Part shown: positions 62,324 through 64,000 of the stretch, one piece after another
Numbering within the stretch: the first letter of the stretch is position 1
Layout: the number at the start of each line of letters is the position of its first letter
From: Pseudomonas sp. LS.1a
GTDB taxonomy: Bacteria; Pseudomonadota; Gammaproteobacteria; Pseudomonadales; Pseudomonadaceae
Reading direction: 5' to 3'
DNA: 64,000 nucleotides
Assembly (NCBI RefSeq): GCF_022533585.1
Contig: NZ_CP092827.1
Coordinates: 5,550,001 to 5,614,000 of the forward strand
Program-made: the position numbers and the translations under genes
The notes under the pieces: model-generated
Told to the model about the DNA's origin: nothing
What the model saw: the letters and a program-made list of their open reading frames with translations, nothing else
Database searches by the model: none

Positions 62324-63004
62324 TCAGGCCACAATCCACCCATGCTCGACCATCGACAGCGGCTCCCCGTCACCGATGATGATGTGATCCAGCACCCGCA
62401 CATCGATCAACGCCAGCCCCCGCTTCAGCGACAGGGTCAAATGCACATCGTCCTGGCTGGGCTCACTGTTGCCTGAGGGGTGGTTGTGGCACAGGATCAA
62501 GGCCGCTGCGTTATGCAGCAATGCCCGCCGCACCACTTCCCGTGGGTAGACGCTGGCCCGATCTATCGTGCCTCGGAAGAGGATTTCAAACGCCAACGGC
62601 CTGTGCTTGGTATCGAGAAAGAGACATCCGAACACCTCGCTGACTTCATGTCGCAGCATCGCTTTCAGATAGCGCCTCACCGTTCCCGGGCTGTCCATCG
62701 CAGATTCACGCTCAATCGAAGTTGCAAGGTGCCTGCGCCCGATCTCCAGCAGCGCCTGCAACTGGCTGTACCTCACCGGGCCCAAACCAAGCTCACCGAC
62801 GAAGGCCTCACGGTCGGCCTCCAGCAACTGGCGCAAGCCCCCGAACTTCACGAGCAGACCTCGCGCCAGTTCCACGACATTGCGCCCACGCACACCTGAG
62901 CCGAGAAATACAGCAAGCAATTCCGTATCCGTCAGGCTTCCGACCCCACGCTGCAACAACTTCTCCCTCGGCCGCTCTTCAGCCGGCCACTCCCTGATAT
63001 TCAT
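62324..63004 (-). CDS. radC: RadC-family JAB/MPN metalloprotein
   Basis: This 226-residue protein has an N-terminal HhH-like part ([47 protein letters not shown]). The C-terminal JAMM domain has zinc motif [16 protein letters not shown], with its upstream Glu in the [11 protein letters not shown] segment. RadC was once linked to repair, but its function is unresolved. ATG 63004 with GAGGGG gives the family start NIREWP; the longer frame upstream is rejected. It is divergent from coaBC, as in most gammaproteobacteria. Confidence 0.92.
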   Translation of the reverse strand: MNIREWPAEERPREKLLQRGVGSLTDTELLAVFLGSGVRGRNVVELARGLLVKFGGLRQLLEADREAFVGELGLGPVRYSQLQALLEIGRRHLATSIERESAMDSPGTVRRYLKAMLRHEVSEVFGCLFLDTKHRPLAFEILFRGTIDRASVYPREVVRRALLHNAAALILCHNHPSGNSEPSQDDVHLTLSLKRGLALIDVRVLDHIIIGDGEPLSMVEHGWIVA

Positions 63005-63132
63005 CCCGCCCCTCTGCCCTTGCTGCGGCCCATTTCGGCCCTGTGTTAATCTATTTCGCCTCGTACATGCGACGTTCTGCCGCAGGCATTCCCAAACGTC
63101 GCCGCCCGCTCTCACTGGAAAAAGGCAAGCCT

Positions 63133-64000
63133 ATGCAGCGGCTGTATCGCAAGCGCATCGTTCTCGGCGTGGGTGGCGGCATTGCCGCCTACAAAAGCGC
63201 CGAACTGATTCGCCGACTCCTGGAGCACGGCGCGCAGGTGCGCGTCGTCATGACCCGTGGTGGTGCAGAGTTCATCACCCCGCTGACCCTGCAGGCGCTG
63301 TCGGGCCACCCGGTGCACATGGACCTGCTCGACCCTGCCGCCGAAGCGGCCATGGGCCATATCGAACTGGCCAAGTGGGCCGACCTGGTGCTGATCGCCC
63401 CGGCCACCGCCGACCTCATGGCGCGCATGGCCCAAGGCATGGCCGATGACCTGCTGACCACCCTGGTACTGGCCACCGACGCTACCGTCGCCGTGGCCCC
63501 GGCCATGAACCAGGCCATGTGGCGCGACCCGGCCACCCAGGCCAACCTCGAGCTGCTCAAGAGCCGTGGCATCCAGGTGTTCGGCCCGGCGTCCGGCAGC
63601 CAGGCCTGTGGCGACGTCGGCCTGGGCCGCATGCTCGAAGCCACCGACCTGGCCTGGTGTGCCGCGGAAAGCTTCAAGCGCCAGGCCCTGACCGGCAAGC
63701 ACGTGCTGATCACCGCCGGCCCGACCCAGGAAAACATCGACCCGGTGCGCTACATCACCAATCATAGCTCCGGCAAGATGGGCTTCGCCCTGGCCGAAGC
63801 GGCCGCCGAAGCCGGGGCTAGGGTCACCCTCGTCACCGGCCCTGTGCACCTGCCGACCCCCGACCGGGTCAGCCGTATCGACGTGGTCAGCGCGCGGGAC
63901 ATGCTCGCAGCCTGTGAAGCGGCCATGCCGTGCGACCTGTTCATCGCCTCGGCGGCGGTCGCGGACTACCGCCCGGAAGTCGTTGCCACGCAAAAACTGA
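63133..64000 (+). CDS. coaBC: Phosphopantothenoylcysteine decarboxylase/synthetase CoaBC (cut by window edge)
   Basis: The first 289 codons of the bifunctional CoA-biosynthesis enzyme are present. The CoaC flavodoxin-like decarboxylase part runs from [23 protein letters not shown] through the active-site His in [26 protein letters not shown] and PAMNQAMW, to the Cys in [13 protein letters not shown] (about residue 160). The CoaB synthetase part begins at [28 protein letters not shown] and continues to [12 protein letters not shown]. The family is about 400 residues, so about 110 lie beyond the right edge. It is divergent from radC with 128 bp between. Confidence 0.95.
   Translation, partial: MQRLYRKRIVLGVGGGIAAYKSAELIRRLLEHGAQVRVVMTRGGAEFITPLTLQALSGHPVHMDLLDPAAEAAMGHIELAKWADLVLIAPATADLMARMAQGMADDLLTTLVLATDATVAVAPAMNQAMWRDPATQANLELLKSRGIQVFGPASGSQACGDVGLGRMLEATDLAWCAAESFKRQALTGKHVLITAGPTQENIDPVRYITNHSSGKMGFALAEAAAEAGARVTLVTGPVHLPTPDRVSRIDVVSARDMLAACEAAMPCDLFIASAAVADYRPEVVATQKL

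Overview
The window looks like chromosomal DNA of a Pseudomonas putida-group bacterium. GC content is high and codon use is pseudomonad. Gene order matches the dapF-xerC-amtB-glnK-comM and rep-xpt-pauR-dadX-dadA-lrp-kauB-rpmG-rpmB-radC-coaBC neighbourhoods of Pseudomonas. Almost every intergenic gap carries the 35-bp P. putida-type REP element, usually as an inverted pair with a spacer of about 30 bp. I see no rRNA, tRNA, CRISPR array, prophage or insertion sequence. All functional names rest on protein motifs and remembered synteny, because no search was run.

Layout. 1-2.4 kb: end of dapF, then a tight operon of DUF484, xerC and a HAD phosphatase. 2.6-5.4 kb: sutA with a long structured upstream region, then glnK-amtB behind a clear sigma-54 promoter and an NtrC-like site. 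5.5-7.8 kb: ubiK, a gamma-glutamylcyclotransferase-like gene and comM. 7.9-16.9 kb: an unusual signalling locus. It has a 1682-residue protein (pseudokinase, AAA/STAND-like ATPase, GAF, histidine kinase), divergent from a response regulator with two DNA-binding domains and a stand-alone receiver. Next to it are ycaC copy 1, an AraC regulator and a GlxA-type regulator. 17-31 kb: a Kef-type antiporter, a DUF3077 gene behind a structured element, ycaC copy 2 with a divergent LysR gene, an OprD porin with an MFS exporter, and a Tat-exported amidohydrolase. After these comes a 3.9-kb segment (alpha/beta hydrolase, ABM membrane protein, ycaC copy 3, MscS-CNB channel) bracketed by two inverted, nearly identical 90-bp REP pairs.

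31.4-37 kb: the D-lysine/2-aminoadipate catabolic block amaA, amaB, LysR and hglS, with a recognisable amaB promoter and a perfect dyad in the divergent region. 37-46 kb: LysR, MATE pump, degenerate-GGDEF/EAL protein, rep, xpt, acetyl-CoA hydrolase-family protein and cytochrome c5. 46.9-59.7 kb: alanine and polyamine catabolism and its control (pauR, dadX, dadA, lrp, a PauB-type oxidase, kauB, a cupin). Set among these are a MocR-type regulator with an ATACAG repeat cluster, a phospholipase D lipoprotein and an MFS gene with a frameshift in a C-rich tract. 59.8-64 kb: rpmG, rpmB, a peptide-binding protein, radC and the start of coaBC.

Most interesting points. (1) The large pseudokinase-ATPase-histidine kinase and its dual-DNA-binding-domain regulator share a palindromic promoter motif with the nearby ycaC copy 1, so they may form one small regulon. 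(2) ycaC occurs three times in 15 kb. Copies 2 and 3 are about 95% identical and carry the same promoter dyad, and copy 3 sits inside the inverted-REP-bounded segment. (3) Crossing inverted repeats that could form a pseudoknot precede the DUF3077 gene.
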